From NCBI GenBank assembly GCA_964472315.1, contig CAYYJS010000008.1:20878-84877 (forward strand): DNA of 64,000 bases, in the 5' to 3' direction. The notes under the pieces were generated by a model. It worked only from the letters and a program-made list of their open reading frames with translations. It ran no database searches and was not told the DNA's origin. The stretch's first letter is position 1. The number at the start of each line of letters is the position of its first letter. The position numbers were made by a program, and so were the translations under genes. Positions 53,875 through 62,829 of the stretch are shown here, in pieces. The stretch is from CAYYJS01 sp964472315 (GTDB lineage Bacteria > Verrucomicrobiota > Kiritimatiellia > UBA8416).

Positions 53875-54847
53875 GACTGGCGCCACGGCCACGTCGGCGC
53901 CACCGCCCCGTACCGGGCTGGTGGCGGATGTGCGTTGCCGCGATCACCAGACGGGGCCCGGGCATCCCGAGTCTTCGGCGCGCTTTGACGCGGTGCTCAA
54001 GGGCGTGCGGGACGCGGTCCCGGCAGCTTCGTTGACCGAGATCGCCGCGCGCGAGGCGTCGCGTGACGACGTCACGCTTTGCCACTCCGACGATTACTAC
54101 GGCTGGGTCGAAGACGATATCAGGGCCGGCCGTCGGACGCTGAGCACGGGCGATACGGATATCGGGCCGGATTCCCTGTCGGTTGCGCGGCGGGCCGCCG
54201 GCGGCGCGATGGCCGCGGTGGATGCCGTACTGGCCGGTACGGTGCGCAATGCGTTCTGCGTCCTGCGTCCTCCCGGGCATCACGCGACGCGCTCGCGCGG
54301 CATGGGTTTCTGCGTCTTCAACAATGCAGCCATCGCGGCGCGCCATGCCCAGCGGCACAAGGCCGTCAAGCGCGTGCTCATCGCGGACTGGGACGTGCAT
54401 CACGGTAATGGCACTCAGGATATCTTCTACAGCGACCCGTCCGTCTTTTATTTCAGCACGCACCAATGGCCCCTCTATCCCGGCACCGGCAGGGCGGATG
54501 AGCGTGGCTATGGCGCGGGCAAGGGCACGACGCTCAATTGCCCTTTCGCCGCGGGGGCCGACGGGACCGACATGATCGGCGCGTTTCGTCATCGGCTGGT
54601 GCCGGCGATGCGGGAGTTCCAGCCGGACCTCGTTGTGATTTCGGCCGGGTTCGACGCGGAAGCGGGCGATCCCATTGGCGGCTTCGCGCTGACGCCCGAT
54701 GACTTCGCGGCGCTGACATGGGTGACGATGGAGGTGGCGGACCGCCATGCCGGCGGGCGGATCGTCTCCGTGCTCGAGGGCGGCTACCGTTTGGAAGGTC
54801 TGGCGGCGTGCGCCGGCGCGCATGTCAAAACACTGGCCGGCTTGTGA
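53855..54847 (+). CDS. Histone deacetylase-family (acetylpolyamine amidohydrolase-like) protein
   Basis: 330 aa. TGPGHPESSARFDAV opens the fold; the charge-relay His pair is in RPPGHHATRSRGMGFCVFNN, zinc ligands in LIADWDVHHGNGTQDIF and later SAGFDAEAGDPIGGF, and EGGYRLEGLA closes the domain. Bacterial relatives remove acetyl groups from polyamines, acetoin-pathway proteins or other amides; the substrate here is unknown. About 20 residues precede the conserved region. The 3' end overlaps the DUF1573 gene by 23 bases tail to tail. Confidence 0.92.
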   Translation: MSPDVPETGATATSAPPPRTGLVADVRCRDHQTGPGHPESSARFDAVLKGVRDAVPAASLTEIAAREASRDDVTLCHSDDYYGWVEDDIRAGRRTLSTGDTDIGPDSLSVARRAAGGAMAAVDAVLAGTVRNAFCVLRPPGHHATRSRGMGFCVFNNAAIAARHAQRHKAVKRVLIADWDVHHGNGTQDIFYSDPSVFYFSTHQWPLYPGTGRADERGYGAGKGTTLNCPFAAGADGTDMIGAFRHRLVPAMREFQPDLVVISAGFDAEAGDPIGGFALTPDDFAALTWVTMEVADRHAGGRIVSVLEGGYRLEGLAACAGAHVKTLAGL

Positions 54848-55859
54848 GCCCGTGCGGCAGGTGCCGGCATTCCAGCGTGGCGGGTGCGGCGTCGCCGACA
54901 CGGAAGGTCAGCACGATCGTCTGATCCCGGGCCAGGTTGCGCAGGAAGGCGGGCGTGAGTTCGAGCGTGCAGCGCAGGCCCTGACCGCCGGGTATCGCCG
55001 TGCCATCGCGTACGGTCACGCCCGGCATGTCGGGCCCCCGCACCGAGTCGGCGTCCAGGGCGTCGTCGCCGTCCGGTGTCGCCAGCCGCATGCACAAGCT
55101 GCGTGTCAGCGGGACCGGGGACAGCGGCAGTTGCAGGATTCCCGGGATCACGTACAGCTCGCGGCCCAGTTTGCCGGCGATGCCCAGATGTACGGGGGCT
55201 TGTCCCTCCGGATGAGCGATGGGGACGATGATGGCACAGGCAAGGTCGCCCGGCGTCGGCACAGGCGGCAGCGACACGGTGACCGACAGCGAAGCGTCCT
55301 CCGCCGGGGTGTAGGACAGCGCGAGCGCGTCGGGGCGCGCCGTCGCGAAACGCGGCGTGCCGAAGCGCGTTCCCGGTTGCGTGGGCATCAGCCGGAATGT
55401 CCACGACTGCGGCTCCAGCGGCAGTCGGTCCACGAAGAGGTTCGGGGTCGGATGCACCTCGACCAGCGGCCGTGCCGTGCCGGCGATGGTGAGGCTCAGG
55501 CGCGGCGTGACCGGATCGTCGGTCCGCACGTACAGATGTCGGATAAACGCGCCGGACAGCGACTTCGGCGGTATCTCCACGCGGAGTTCCTCTTCGGCCC
55601 GCGGGGCGATCGTGGTCGGTTGCCTGCGGGGGACGGTGCACCCGCAGGTCGTCTCGACCCGGCTTATCGACACCTGACGTTCGCCCGTATTCCGCAAACG
55701 GAACACAACCTCCCGCGATTCCCAGTTCGGAAACGTCCCCAAGTCCATCCGGGCGCCGCCCATGGCCTCGATCGCGCCGCGTGTGGGCAGGACCGCCGCG
55801 AGCAAGAGCGCAAGGACCGCCGCGCGAGGCGCTTCCGGGTTTGCCGTGGGATGTTTCAT
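54825..55859 (-). CDS. Secreted DUF1573 protein
   Basis: 344 aa with signal peptide (AVLALLLAAVLPTRGA). Residues about 40-125 are a DUF1573/ASH-like beta-sandwich: FPNWESREVVFRLRNTGERQVSISRVETTCGCTVPRRQPTTIAPR, with the characteristic TTCGCT. Two or three further Ig-like segments follow without named family. DUF1573 proteins are common exported proteins of PVC and Bacteroidota; role unknown. It lies 15 bases downstream of a small membrane-protein gene on the same strand. Confidence 0.85.
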   Translation of the reverse strand: MKHPTANPEAPRAAVLALLLAAVLPTRGAIEAMGGARMDLGTFPNWESREVVFRLRNTGERQVSISRVETTCGCTVPRRQPTTIAPRAEEELRVEIPPKSLSGAFIRHLYVRTDDPVTPRLSLTIAGTARPLVEVHPTPNLFVDRLPLEPQSWTFRLMPTQPGTRFGTPRFATARPDALALSYTPAEDASLSVTVSLPPVPTPGDLACAIIVPIAHPEGQAPVHLGIAGKLGRELYVIPGILQLPLSPVPLTRSLCMRLATPDGDDALDADSVRGPDMPGVTVRDGTAIPGGQGLRCTLELTPAFLRNLARDQTIVLTFRVGDAAPATLECRHLPHGLTSRPVF

Positions 55860-55874
55860 CAGGAACTCAGGAAA

Positions 55875-56153
55875 TCAGGAAGGGTTGGGATGCTTCCGGA
55901 CGCGGTTGGGCAGGTACCGGAAATAGAGGCAGAGATCGAATGCGACCATGGCCATGTTCAGCACGTACAACGCCGTGATCCAGTCGAATGCGTACAGGAC
56001 CTTGTGGGCGATGCCGGAGCCGTAGCCCAGAATCACGGCGCCCATGAACAGCGGGCTTTTGCCGAGGACCACCTTCGTGCGTAGCGCCTTGGCGATCGAG
56101 ATGGGCCAACTGATACCGAAGCAAATCAGCATCAACACTTCAAACTCGCTCAT
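55875..56153 (-). CDS. Small three-helix membrane protein, SemiSWEET/PQ-loop-like
   Basis: 92 aa, MSEFEVLMLICFGISWPISIAKALRTKVVLGKSPLFMGAV..., starting at the ATG at 56153. A much longer open frame extends upstream but is only the antisense of the next two plus-strand genes. Three hydrophobic segments (about 5-20, 34-52, 58-78) and WP-N5-RTK-N4-KS spacing resemble SemiSWEET half-transporters, with WP where the PQ motif would be. Relatives are mostly annotated hypothetical. Sugar transport is a guess, mildly supported by the sugar-oxidoreductase gene next door. Confidence 0.75.
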   Translation of the reverse strand: MSEFEVLMLICFGISWPISIAKALRTKVVLGKSPLFMGAVILGYGSGIAHKVLYAFDWITALYVLNMAMVAFDLCLYFRYLPNRVRKHPNPS

Positions 56154-56178
56154 ACGGACAACAGACAGCCTCCATGCC

Positions 56179-56207
56179 TTGCAATGACCGGGTACGAATA
56201 CTATGCT
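56179..56207 (+). promoter_or_regulatory. Candidate sigma-70 promoter for the second Gfo/Idh/MocA gene
   Basis: TTGCAA (56179-56184), 17 bases, TATGCT (56202-56207), each four of six to consensus. GGCCC and GGGCC arms around AGTATAA follow at 56209-56225, then GAGGAGG before the ATG at 56247. Confidence 0.4.
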
Positions 56208-56246
56208 TGGCCCAGTATAAGGGCCGGTCTGTAGAGGAGGCAAGCC

Positions 56247-57383
56247 ATGCGTAAGTTGCGGGTCGGAATCGTCGGCGGCGGCGGCGGCGGGAGTTTCTTC
56301 GGCAAGGTTCACATGCGAGCCTGTTCGCTCGACGGCACGCGGGAACTGGTGGCCGGGGCGTTGCGCAGCTCGCCCGACGGGGCGATGGAAGCCGCGAAGG
56401 AGTGGGGGATCGCGGGGTATCCCACGTATGAGGCCATGATCGAGGCCGTGACGGCGAAGCGGTTGAAGCTCGATTACGTCGTGATCGCGACGCCGAACTG
56501 CGCCCATTACGCGCCGGCGAAGGCCTGTCTCGAAGCCGGCATCCCCGTCCTCTGCGAAAAACCCATGACCATGACCGTTCCCGAGGCGGAGCGGTTGCAC
56601 GCGCTGGCCGTGAAGCAGGAAGTTCCCTTCGTTCTCGCGCACACCTATACGGGCCATCCCATGATGATGCTGGCGCGCGAGCTCGTGAAGGACGGTGTCA
56701 TCGGCGATGTGCGCAAGATCGAGTCGTGGTATAATCAGGGATGGCTCGCGACGCCGCTTGAGGAGGGCGGGCAACAGCAGGCGTCGTGGCGCACCGATCC
56801 CAAACGCGCCGGCATTTCCAACTGCGGCGGCGATATCGGCACCCATGCGTTCATCTCCGCGACCTGGGTCGGCGGAGTCGCCGTGAAGAGAGTCTCCGCG
56901 CGCCTCAATACGTTCGTCAAGGGCCGCCTGCTGGATGACGATTTCAACGTCGTGGCCGAGTTGAGCAACGGCGGCACCGCGCTGATCTGGGCCTCGCAGA
57001 TCGCGGTCGGGCACAAGAATGACCACGGATTCCGGATTTTCGGAACCAAGGGATCGGTCGAATGGGAGCAGGAACGCGCCGAGAAACTCACCGTGCTGAC
57101 GGGCGCCGCCGATACGGTCTACTGGCTTGGCGGCGGCTTCCCGTACTTCCCGCCGTGCGTTGGCAGCTACCTGCGATCGCCGTCCGGGCACCACGAGGAC
57201 TTCTTCGAGGCCTTGGCCAATCTGCACTGCTCGCTCGAACGCCTGGTGCGTCGGCGCAACGGCGAGAAGGGCATTCCCGAGCCGTACCCCCACCCGGCCA
57301 CTGCCGAGGGCGTGGCGGGCATGAAATTCGTCCGGGCCGCGGTCGCCAGTTCGCGCGACAACGGCGCTTGGACCAACCTGTAG
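56247..57383 (+). CDS. Gfo/Idh/MocA family oxidoreductase
   Basis: 378 aa, GAGGAGG upstream. Gly-rich dinucleotide loop VGIVGGGGGGSFFGKVH, then PVLCEKPMTMTVPEAE, and in the second half NCGGDIGTHAFISATWV with the conserved Asp and His of the active site. No signal peptide; cytoplasmic. It has only family-level similarity to the enzyme at 44051. Probable NAD(P)-dependent sugar or inositol oxidation; substrate unknown. Confidence 0.92.
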   Translation: MRKLRVGIVGGGGGGSFFGKVHMRACSLDGTRELVAGALRSSPDGAMEAAKEWGIAGYPTYEAMIEAVTAKRLKLDYVVIATPNCAHYAPAKACLEAGIPVLCEKPMTMTVPEAERLHALAVKQEVPFVLAHTYTGHPMMMLARELVKDGVIGDVRKIESWYNQGWLATPLEEGGQQQASWRTDPKRAGISNCGGDIGTHAFISATWVGGVAVKRVSARLNTFVKGRLLDDDFNVVAELSNGGTALIWASQIAVGHKNDHGFRIFGTKGSVEWEQERAEKLTVLTGAADTVYWLGGGFPYFPPCVGSYLRSPSGHHEDFFEALANLHCSLERLVRRRNGEKGIPEPYPHPATAEGVAGMKFVRAAVASSRDNGAWTNL

Positions 57384-57395
57384 TCGGGGTGTCGC

Positions 57396-58652
57396 GTGCC
57401 CCTGCGTCCATGGATGCCGCCGGTGGTCTTCGGCGCGCTGCTGGCGGGCCTGCTCGGCTTGCACGGCGGCGCGCCGTGGCGGTATTCCAACGACGACAAC
57501 GGCGCCTGGTTCTCGTCCGTCGCGTGGGCCCATCTGGCACGCGGCTTGTCGGCGACACGCGGGCAGGACTTCTTCCTGTCCCGCGCGAGCGGCGAGTTGG
57601 AGCCGTATCTGCATCATCCGCCGATGCCGGGATTGCTGCTCGCGGCCGTGTTTCGCGCCACCGGCCATGATTCGCCCCGCGTGGCGCGCGGGACGTTCGC
57701 GGCGCTGCATCTCGCGACGTTTGCGTTGCTCGCATGGCTGGCCGCGCGGCGCGCGGGGTGGGGGCGCCCGGCCGGCGCGATGGGACGGGCGAACGCCGCC
57801 GGTCCCTCCGTCGCCATGTTCGTCGCGACCCTGGCGGTGGCGGCGACCGTTCCGATGAGCGCGTTCTACGGCAAGATGCCCAACCACGAAGTCCCAGGGC
57901 TGTTGTTCTTCCTGGCGGGGGTGGTCTGCTGGGGCGACGGCGAGGCGTCGCCGACATGGCGACGACTGGCCGGCGCGTGGGGGTGCTGGTTCCTCGCCGT
58001 CTTCTCCGCCTGGCATGCGGCGTTCTGCATCGTCGGATGGCTCGCCGTCCAGATGCGTCGACCCACCCGGCGCCGCGCGATGGTGTCGCTTGCCGTGGTG
58101 GCCGCGATGCTCGGACTGGTGGCGATGCACCTGCTGTGGGCCGGCGGTTGGCGGATGCACGCCTCGCAGGGCGCGGCGGTCGCCCGGTGGCGGTGGGGCG
58201 GCGAGACCCCGCTGGCAAGCGCTCTCGGCGCCTATCGTCACGCGCTCGGTATCGGCGTTGCGCGGTACGCCTACCTGCCGGCGATCCTGGCATGCGGGTG
58301 GCTGTTGGCTTCGGTCGGTCGGGCGATCCGCCGCACCGCGTCGCCGGTACGGGCCCCGGCGCTCCCGGTCGTGGCGCTGGCCGTCGGCTCGCTGGCCTAC
58401 TTCGTCTGTTTCCCGGAGGCGTTGAGCCACCACGCGTACCAGGGCTTCTACCTGATTCCGTTTGTCGCACTGGCTTCCGGCGATGTGGTCGGCGCACTCG
58501 CCGCGACGCCGGCTCGCCGCATGCGTGCGGCGAGCGCTTTACTCGTGGCGATCCTCTGTCTGTGTGGCATTCTCACGACGGCGCACATGTATCGGAAACC
58601 GTCGCAAGCGGCGGTACATGCCGCGGCGGCGATCGAGGCACGGTATCGGTAA
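57396..58652 (+). CDS. Polytopic membrane protein, possible GT-C glycosyltransferase
   Basis: 418 aa from a GTG 12 bases after the oxidoreductase gene; no strong ribosome-binding site, so the start is uncertain. About nine hydrophobic segments run along the protein. The first periplasmic loop has NDDNGAWFSSVAWAHLARGL and later LHHPPMPGLLLAAVFRATG, the layout of the acidic loop and HPP motif in PMT/ArnT-type GT-C glycosyltransferases. That assignment is by layout only. It ends just before a decayed secreted-protein gene. Confidence 0.7.
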   Translation: MPLRPWMPPVVFGALLAGLLGLHGGAPWRYSNDDNGAWFSSVAWAHLARGLSATRGQDFFLSRASGELEPYLHHPPMPGLLLAAVFRATGHDSPRVARGTFAALHLATFALLAWLAARRAGWGRPAGAMGRANAAGPSVAMFVATLAVAATVPMSAFYGKMPNHEVPGLLFFLAGVVCWGDGEASPTWRRLAGAWGCWFLAVFSAWHAAFCIVGWLAVQMRRPTRRRAMVSLAVVAAMLGLVAMHLLWAGGWRMHASQGAAVARWRWGGETPLASALGAYRHALGIGVARYAYLPAILACGWLLASVGRAIRRTASPVRAPALPVVALAVGSLAYFVCFPEALSHHAYQGFYLIPFVALASGDVVGALAATPARRMRAASALLVAILCLCGILTTAHMYRKPSQAAVHAAAAIEARYR

Positions 58653-58693
58653 GACCCAAGCGCGAGCAGAGCAAGAGAAGAGGCGGTGTGAAC

Positions 58694-59662
58694 ATGGAAA
58701 GGCATGGATGGTCATCGCGGGTCGTCCTGCACGCGGCATATGCGCTGGCGGCGGGATTGAGCGTCGCGGCGCCGTGCCCGGCGTAGGCGGTGGAACGTCC
58801 GTTCATCCTGTGGACGAAACAGGACGTGGCCGCGATCCGGGCGAAGATGGACACGCAGGCGTGGGCGCGGGACGAAGCGGAGCGCATGCGGCAGACGACG
58901 GGGTGGGGCGATACCTATCGCAACCTCTTCTTCCATGTGGTGCTGGGCGACGAGAAGGCCGGCGCTTCCGAACGCGACCAGTTGTTGAGTTTCATCGATG
59001 CGCCCGTCGATCCCCGCGAGTGGTCCAACCATTACCTGACGGCCCTGCGCTACGATGTGCTGCAATCGGTATCGGCCGCCTTCGTGCTCGATGCGGAGGG
59101 GGTGCGCGCGTTTGAAGGCGGGCAGCGCTATCCGCGCTTGTATCGCGCATCGGCTGACGGGGCACAACGCGACGAGATCGATCCGGGTGTGTTCGAGGCC
59201 TTTCATCCGACGTTTCACAAGCGGCAAGAGGACGCCCCGGCGGTGCTGGAAGAAGGCGGCACGCATCCGCACGGGTCGCGGTCGGTCTTCGAATACCGGT
59301 TCACCGAGGACTGGGTCTGGATACGGGCGAAGCTCGACGGGCGGTTGACCTATGACTGGGCGCCGGCCGGCCGTCGCGGGGCGTCGGACGACGTGCTTGT
59401 GCTGATCGGCACGGATGGGTCCGCGCTGGAGATCAAGGCCCCGCGGCGTTTCGCGGGCGTGGTTTCCGCGCGGTTCGCGCGCGCGGCGGGAAGCGCTTGC
59501 GGGCGGGCGACATTCTACCCGCCGAACAGCGAGTTTCGAAACGGCGCGGTCTGGCAGGAGGCCGCGAAGCCGATGGGCTTCACGTTCTGTACCGAAGCCG
59601 AGTTTCCCGAGTTGAGGCGCCGCTGGGCCGAACGTGGCGCGGATGCCGATGTCACGGGGTGA
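58694..59662 (+). pseudogene. Secreted protein gene interrupted by amber stop at the signal-peptide junction
   Basis: The ATG at 58694 opens a signal peptide (MERHGWSSRVVLHAAYALAA...APCPA) that runs into TAG at 58784-58786. The same frame continues at once as AVERPFILWTKQDVAAIRAKMDTQAWARDEAERM and stays open to 59662 (291 codons). A GTG at 58790 could restart translation but would give a protein without its signal. The N-terminal mature part resembles heparinase II/III-like PVC proteins (RPFIxxTxxDVxxIRAKM), which are usually more than 600 aa, so the gene also looks shortened. The later part (VLVLIGTDGSALEIKAPRRF...) is unassigned. Amber readthrough or sequencing error are alternatives. Confidence 0.6.
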
Positions 59663-59757
59663 AAGCAGGGCGAGGCGAAGCGGTAACCCATGCGGAGCTC
59701 ACAGTCCCGCGCACGGGCGAGATCAGTTCCTCCGACGCGTCGCCGACGAAATGGGGC

Positions 59758-59787
59758 GTGACAGCGCGGCGTGTGGCTGCGTATCAT
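59758..59787 (+). promoter_or_regulatory. Sigma-70 promoter giving a near-leaderless TPR mRNA
   Basis: GTGACA (59758-59763), 18 bases, TATCAT (59782-59787); each hexamer is five of six to consensus. The expected start point (about 59794) is within two or three bases of the ATG at 59796, which has no Shine-Dalgarno site. Confidence 0.5.
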
Positions 59788-59795
59788 TTACCACC

Positions 59796-60596
59796 ATGAA
59801 AGCCACTGTATTTGCTCTCGCTGTCGTACTCGTGGTCGGTGTGACGTGCGGCCAGGATGTCCTCGCGCAAGCCGATGACAATGTGTCGGTGCTGGCCGGG
59901 GCGGAAGCCGGTGCAACGGTTGCCGAACTGACCGCCGAACTTGCGCTCCGTGACAAGACCATCGCCGAGAAGGATGTCGCGCTGCGCGAGCTGCAGGCCG
60001 CGTTCGACGGCATCGCCGCCGATTTCCGCAAGAAGGCGGAGGCGCTGCAACCGACGGGCGATGAACGACTTACGCGCGAGCGGAACGAAGCTTTGGTCGC
60101 GCGCGATGCCGCCCTGAAGGCGCGGGACGAAGGCGCGGCGGAACTGGCGGCCGCGCGGGCGGAAACGGCGGCCGCGCGGGCCGAAACGGCGGTCGTGCGC
60201 ACGGAGCTGGAGACGGCGCAAGCCGAGGTGCGGCGCACCCAGGCCGAGTTGGCCGAACTTCGCGTGAAGTACGACACCGTCGAGACGGGTCTTGCCACCG
60301 AACGGGCGGCGCTGAACGACGCCGTTGCCGCGACGAAGGCGGATCGCATCACGCTGGCCTACAACATCGGTTGTGTCTACAAGGCCACGCGGCAGTATGC
60401 GCGGGCGGAAGCCGAGTTTATGAAGGCGCTGGAACTGGCGCCGAACGATCCGCTGATTCACTTCAATCTGGGTGTCCTCTATGACGACGATCTCGGCAAC
60501 GCCGCAAAGGCGCGCACGCATTACGAGCGGTTTCTGGAACTGGCTCCCGACGATCCCGACGTGCCAAAAGTCACCCAGTGGCTGAGTGAGCTCTGA
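59796..60596 (+). CDS. Exported coiled-coil and TPR protein
   Basis: 266 aa from the ATG at 59796 (MKATVFALAVVLVVGVTCGQDVLAQA); a longer in-frame extension upstream lacks sense. The signal peptide is followed by about 130 residues of Ala/Glu/Arg coiled coil with short internal repeats (AARAETAAARAETA), then two TPR units (TLAYNIGCVYKATRQYARAEAEFMKALELAPND, PLIHFNLGVLYDDDLGNAAKARTHYERFLELAPDD). Probably a periplasmic interaction protein. Its last 11 bases overlap dinB. Confidence 0.85.
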   Translation: MKATVFALAVVLVVGVTCGQDVLAQADDNVSVLAGAEAGATVAELTAELALRDKTIAEKDVALRELQAAFDGIAADFRKKAEALQPTGDERLTRERNEALVARDAALKARDEGAAELAAARAETAAARAETAVVRTELETAQAEVRRTQAELAELRVKYDTVETGLATERAALNDAVAATKADRITLAYNIGCVYKATRQYARAEAEFMKALELAPNDPLIHFNLGVLYDDDLGNAAKARTHYERFLELAPDDPDVPKVTQWLSEL

Positions 60597-61752
60597 TCGG
60601 GTCATCCTGCACGCCGACATGGATGCGTTCTTCGCGTCCGTGGAGCAGCGCGACCATCCCGAATATCGCGGCAAACCGGTCGTGGTCGGCGCGCAACCCA
60701 ACCAGCGTGGCGTCGTCGCGGCGGCGTCCTACGAGGCCCGCAAGTTCGGCATCCGTTCCGCCATGCCGTCGGTCGAAGCGGGCCGCCGGTGTCCGCACGC
60801 CATTTTCGTGCCGCCGAACATGCCGCGCTACCAGGCCGCGTCGCGGGATGTGTTCGCCGTCTTCGAGCGCTATACGCCCCACGTGGAACCGGTATCGGTG
60901 GACGAGGCGTTCCTCGATGTGACGGGCGCGCGGGCGCTGTTTGGCGATGGGCCCACAATCGCGCGTCGGATCAAGACGGATGTACGCGCCGAAACGGGGT
61001 TGACCGCGTCGGTCGGGGTGGCCCCGAACAAGTTCCTCGCCAAGCTGGCCAGCGATCTCGATAAGCCGGATGGTCTCACGGTCGTCCCCGTGGAGCCCGC
61101 GGCGATCACGGCTTTTCTGCGCCCCATGCCCGTCGGTCGCATCTGGGGCGTCGGCAAGGTCACCGAGGCGATGCTGCGGGCGCGCGGCATTGCGACGATC
61201 GGCCATGTGCAGGACGTGGACATCCGATCGCTGGCGGTTCTCGTCGGCGAGTCGACGGCCGGTCACCTCAAGGATCTGGCTTTCGGCCGCGACGATCGGG
61301 AATTGGAAGCGGAGCAGGCGGAGAAGAGCATCTCGCGGGAGCACACGTTCCCGAAAGACTGCACGTCCCGTGCCGAGTTGCAGGCGGTGCTCCGCGACCT
61401 GATCGACGATGTCGGCGGTTCGCTTCGGCGTACGCCGTGCCGGGCGCGCGTGCTCCGGTTGAAACTGCGCTGGAGCGACTTCACGACGATCACGCGTCAG
61501 GTGCAGTTGCAGCCGCCCTGCCGCGACGGCTTCGCGTTGCGCGACGCCGCGGTGAAGCTTTTCGACGAGCAGTTGCTGGCCGGTCCGGTTCGGCTCATCG
61601 GCATTGGGGTTGCCGGGCTGACGACGGCATATGCGGAGCAACTGGGACTCTTCGATGCGCCGCGCGATCGCCGTGCCACCCGCGAGCGGCTGTCATCGTC
61701 CATCGACCGCATCCGCGACCGCTTCGGCAAGGATGCGATCAGGAACGGCTGA
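60586..61752 (+). CDS. dinB: DNA polymerase IV
   Basis: 388 aa from a GTG inside the TPR gene. Y-family motifs: ILHADMDAFFASVEQRDHPEYRGKPVVVG, the YEARKFGIRSAMP steric region, VEPVSVDEAFLDVTG with catalytic acids, and TASVGVAPNKFLAKLASDLDKPDGL. The little-finger domain is followed by a C-terminal beta-clamp motif QLGLFD. It performs error-prone translesion synthesis. No LexA box was recognised, and the overlap suggests expression from the TPR transcript. Confidence 0.95.
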   Translation: MSSDRVILHADMDAFFASVEQRDHPEYRGKPVVVGAQPNQRGVVAAASYEARKFGIRSAMPSVEAGRRCPHAIFVPPNMPRYQAASRDVFAVFERYTPHVEPVSVDEAFLDVTGARALFGDGPTIARRIKTDVRAETGLTASVGVAPNKFLAKLASDLDKPDGLTVVPVEPAAITAFLRPMPVGRIWGVGKVTEAMLRARGIATIGHVQDVDIRSLAVLVGESTAGHLKDLAFGRDDRELEAEQAEKSISREHTFPKDCTSRAELQAVLRDLIDDVGGSLRRTPCRARVLRLKLRWSDFTTITRQVQLQPPCRDGFALRDAAVKLFDEQLLAGPVRLIGIGVAGLTTAYAEQLGLFDAPRDRRATRERLSSSIDRIRDRFGKDAIRNG

Positions 61753-61790
61753 CGGGTTGGCTGTTGGGTGTTGATGTCCCTGTCCCGTGG
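61753..61790 (+). repeat. Dispersed repeat copy (TTGGCTGTTGGGTGTT family)
   Basis: Directly after dinB: TTGGCTGTTGGGTGTT (61757-61772) followed by GATGTCCC-type sequence. Related copies lie at 63388, 63561 and, inverted, 63622. Fragments such as CAATGTCCAACG follow at about 61840. Confidence 0.55.
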
Positions 61791-61933
61791 AGGTGACGCT
61801 GTGCGGAGCCGTCATCAATGTGACCAATGACTAACCCGACCAATGTCCAACGCAAAGCGCGCTTGCGCCGCCCGGATGGCGTCTCTACAGTGAGTTCCGA
61901 AGAAGGGGATACTCCCCGGAAAAGGAGCTACGA

Positions 61934-62695
61934 ATGCATATCCGGACGGCGGCAATCGGGTTGACGGCGGCGTTGGCGGCGTTGGCGGTGACGGCGCATG
62001 CCCAGGGCACGGGCGGCGGCGCGGGGCCGGCCGCCGGGGTCGACAAGCAGTTTTCGAAGATCTTTGGCAAGAATCGTTCTTTCTCGGCCAGGGCCGTCTC
62101 CACCATCAAGGATGCGAACGGCAAGGAAGTCCAAAGCATGGAAACGGACTTCGCGGCCCTGGACGGCAATGTCCGCTTTGACAGGGATGCGACAAAGTCG
62201 TCGGCGGGGAAGGGGCAGCCGGAAGCGGCCGCGCAGATGACCGCCATGGGCCTGCATCACACCGTGAGGATCGTTCGTGCGGACAAGCAGATCATGTATA
62301 TGGTCTACCCGAAAAGGCAGGCGTACTGGGAGATGGCCCTGCCCGCGTCGGATGCATCTGACGACTCCAAGACCAGGATCGAGAAGAAAGAAGCCGGCCG
62401 TGAAACCGTTGACGGGCATCCCTGCGTAAAACAACGGGTGACCTACACCGACGCCGCGGGGAACATCACGCAATGGACGCTGTGGGAAGCCGCGGACATG
62501 GACGGGTTCCCGGTGCAGACGGAGGTCGCCGCCGGCGACAGTGTCATCACGACGCTCTACAAGAGCATCAGCCTGGCCAGACCCGCTGCCTCGCTATTTG
62601 AGCCCCCGGCCGACTTCAAGCGCTTCGGCTCCATGCGGGAACTGATGATGTCGATGCGGCAGCAGAGGGAGTCTGGCAGCGGTCAGGCGAAGTAG
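61934..62695 (+). CDS. Periplasmic LolA-like/DUF4412-type protein
   Basis: 253 aa, AAGGAG seven bases upstream of the ATG. Signal peptide MHIRTAAIGLTAALAALAVTAHAQ, then FGKNRSFSARAVSTIKDANGKEV...MYMVYPKRQAYWEM and VDGHPCVKQRVTYTDAAGNITQWTLWEAADMDGFPVQTEV, the repeating beta pattern of LolA/LppX or DUF4412 proteins. Likely binds a lipid or another hydrophobic ligand, but no Lol partner is nearby. A possible weak promoter (TTGCGC-N17-TACAGT) lies at 61863-61891 and a GGGG-ATACT-CCCC hairpin lies just before the ribosome-binding site. Confidence 0.75.
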   Translation: MHIRTAAIGLTAALAALAVTAHAQGTGGGAGPAAGVDKQFSKIFGKNRSFSARAVSTIKDANGKEVQSMETDFAALDGNVRFDRDATKSSAGKGQPEAAAQMTAMGLHHTVRIVRADKQIMYMVYPKRQAYWEMALPASDASDDSKTRIEKKEAGRETVDGHPCVKQRVTYTDAAGNITQWTLWEAADMDGFPVQTEVAAGDSVITTLYKSISLARPAASLFEPPADFKRFGSMRELMMSMRQQRESGSGQAK

Positions 62696-62792
62696 CGGCC
62701 AGAATGTGGCCACCATGGTCGAGGGGCAGAGCGGTGCCCTTTACATTCTGGTTGCCCGCGAATGGCTCCGCGCGGCGAGGGATCATGAAGGG

Positions 62793-62821
62793 TTGACGGT
62801 GCCGCATTCGTGCTCGATACT
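62793..62821 (+). promoter_or_regulatory. Sigma-70 promoter giving a near-leaderless nucleotidyltransferase mRNA
   Basis: TTGACG (62793-62798), 17 bases, GATACT (62816-62821). The predicted start point (about 62828) nearly coincides with the ATG at 62830, and no Shine-Dalgarno site is present. Confidence 0.5.
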
Positions 62822-62829
62822 CCTGCTTC

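Noticed and set aside
56154..58433. Upstream part of an 850-codon minus-strand frame
   Set aside because: Only the last 92 codons (55875-56153) look like a protein; the rest is antisense to the oxidoreductase and membrane-protein genes.
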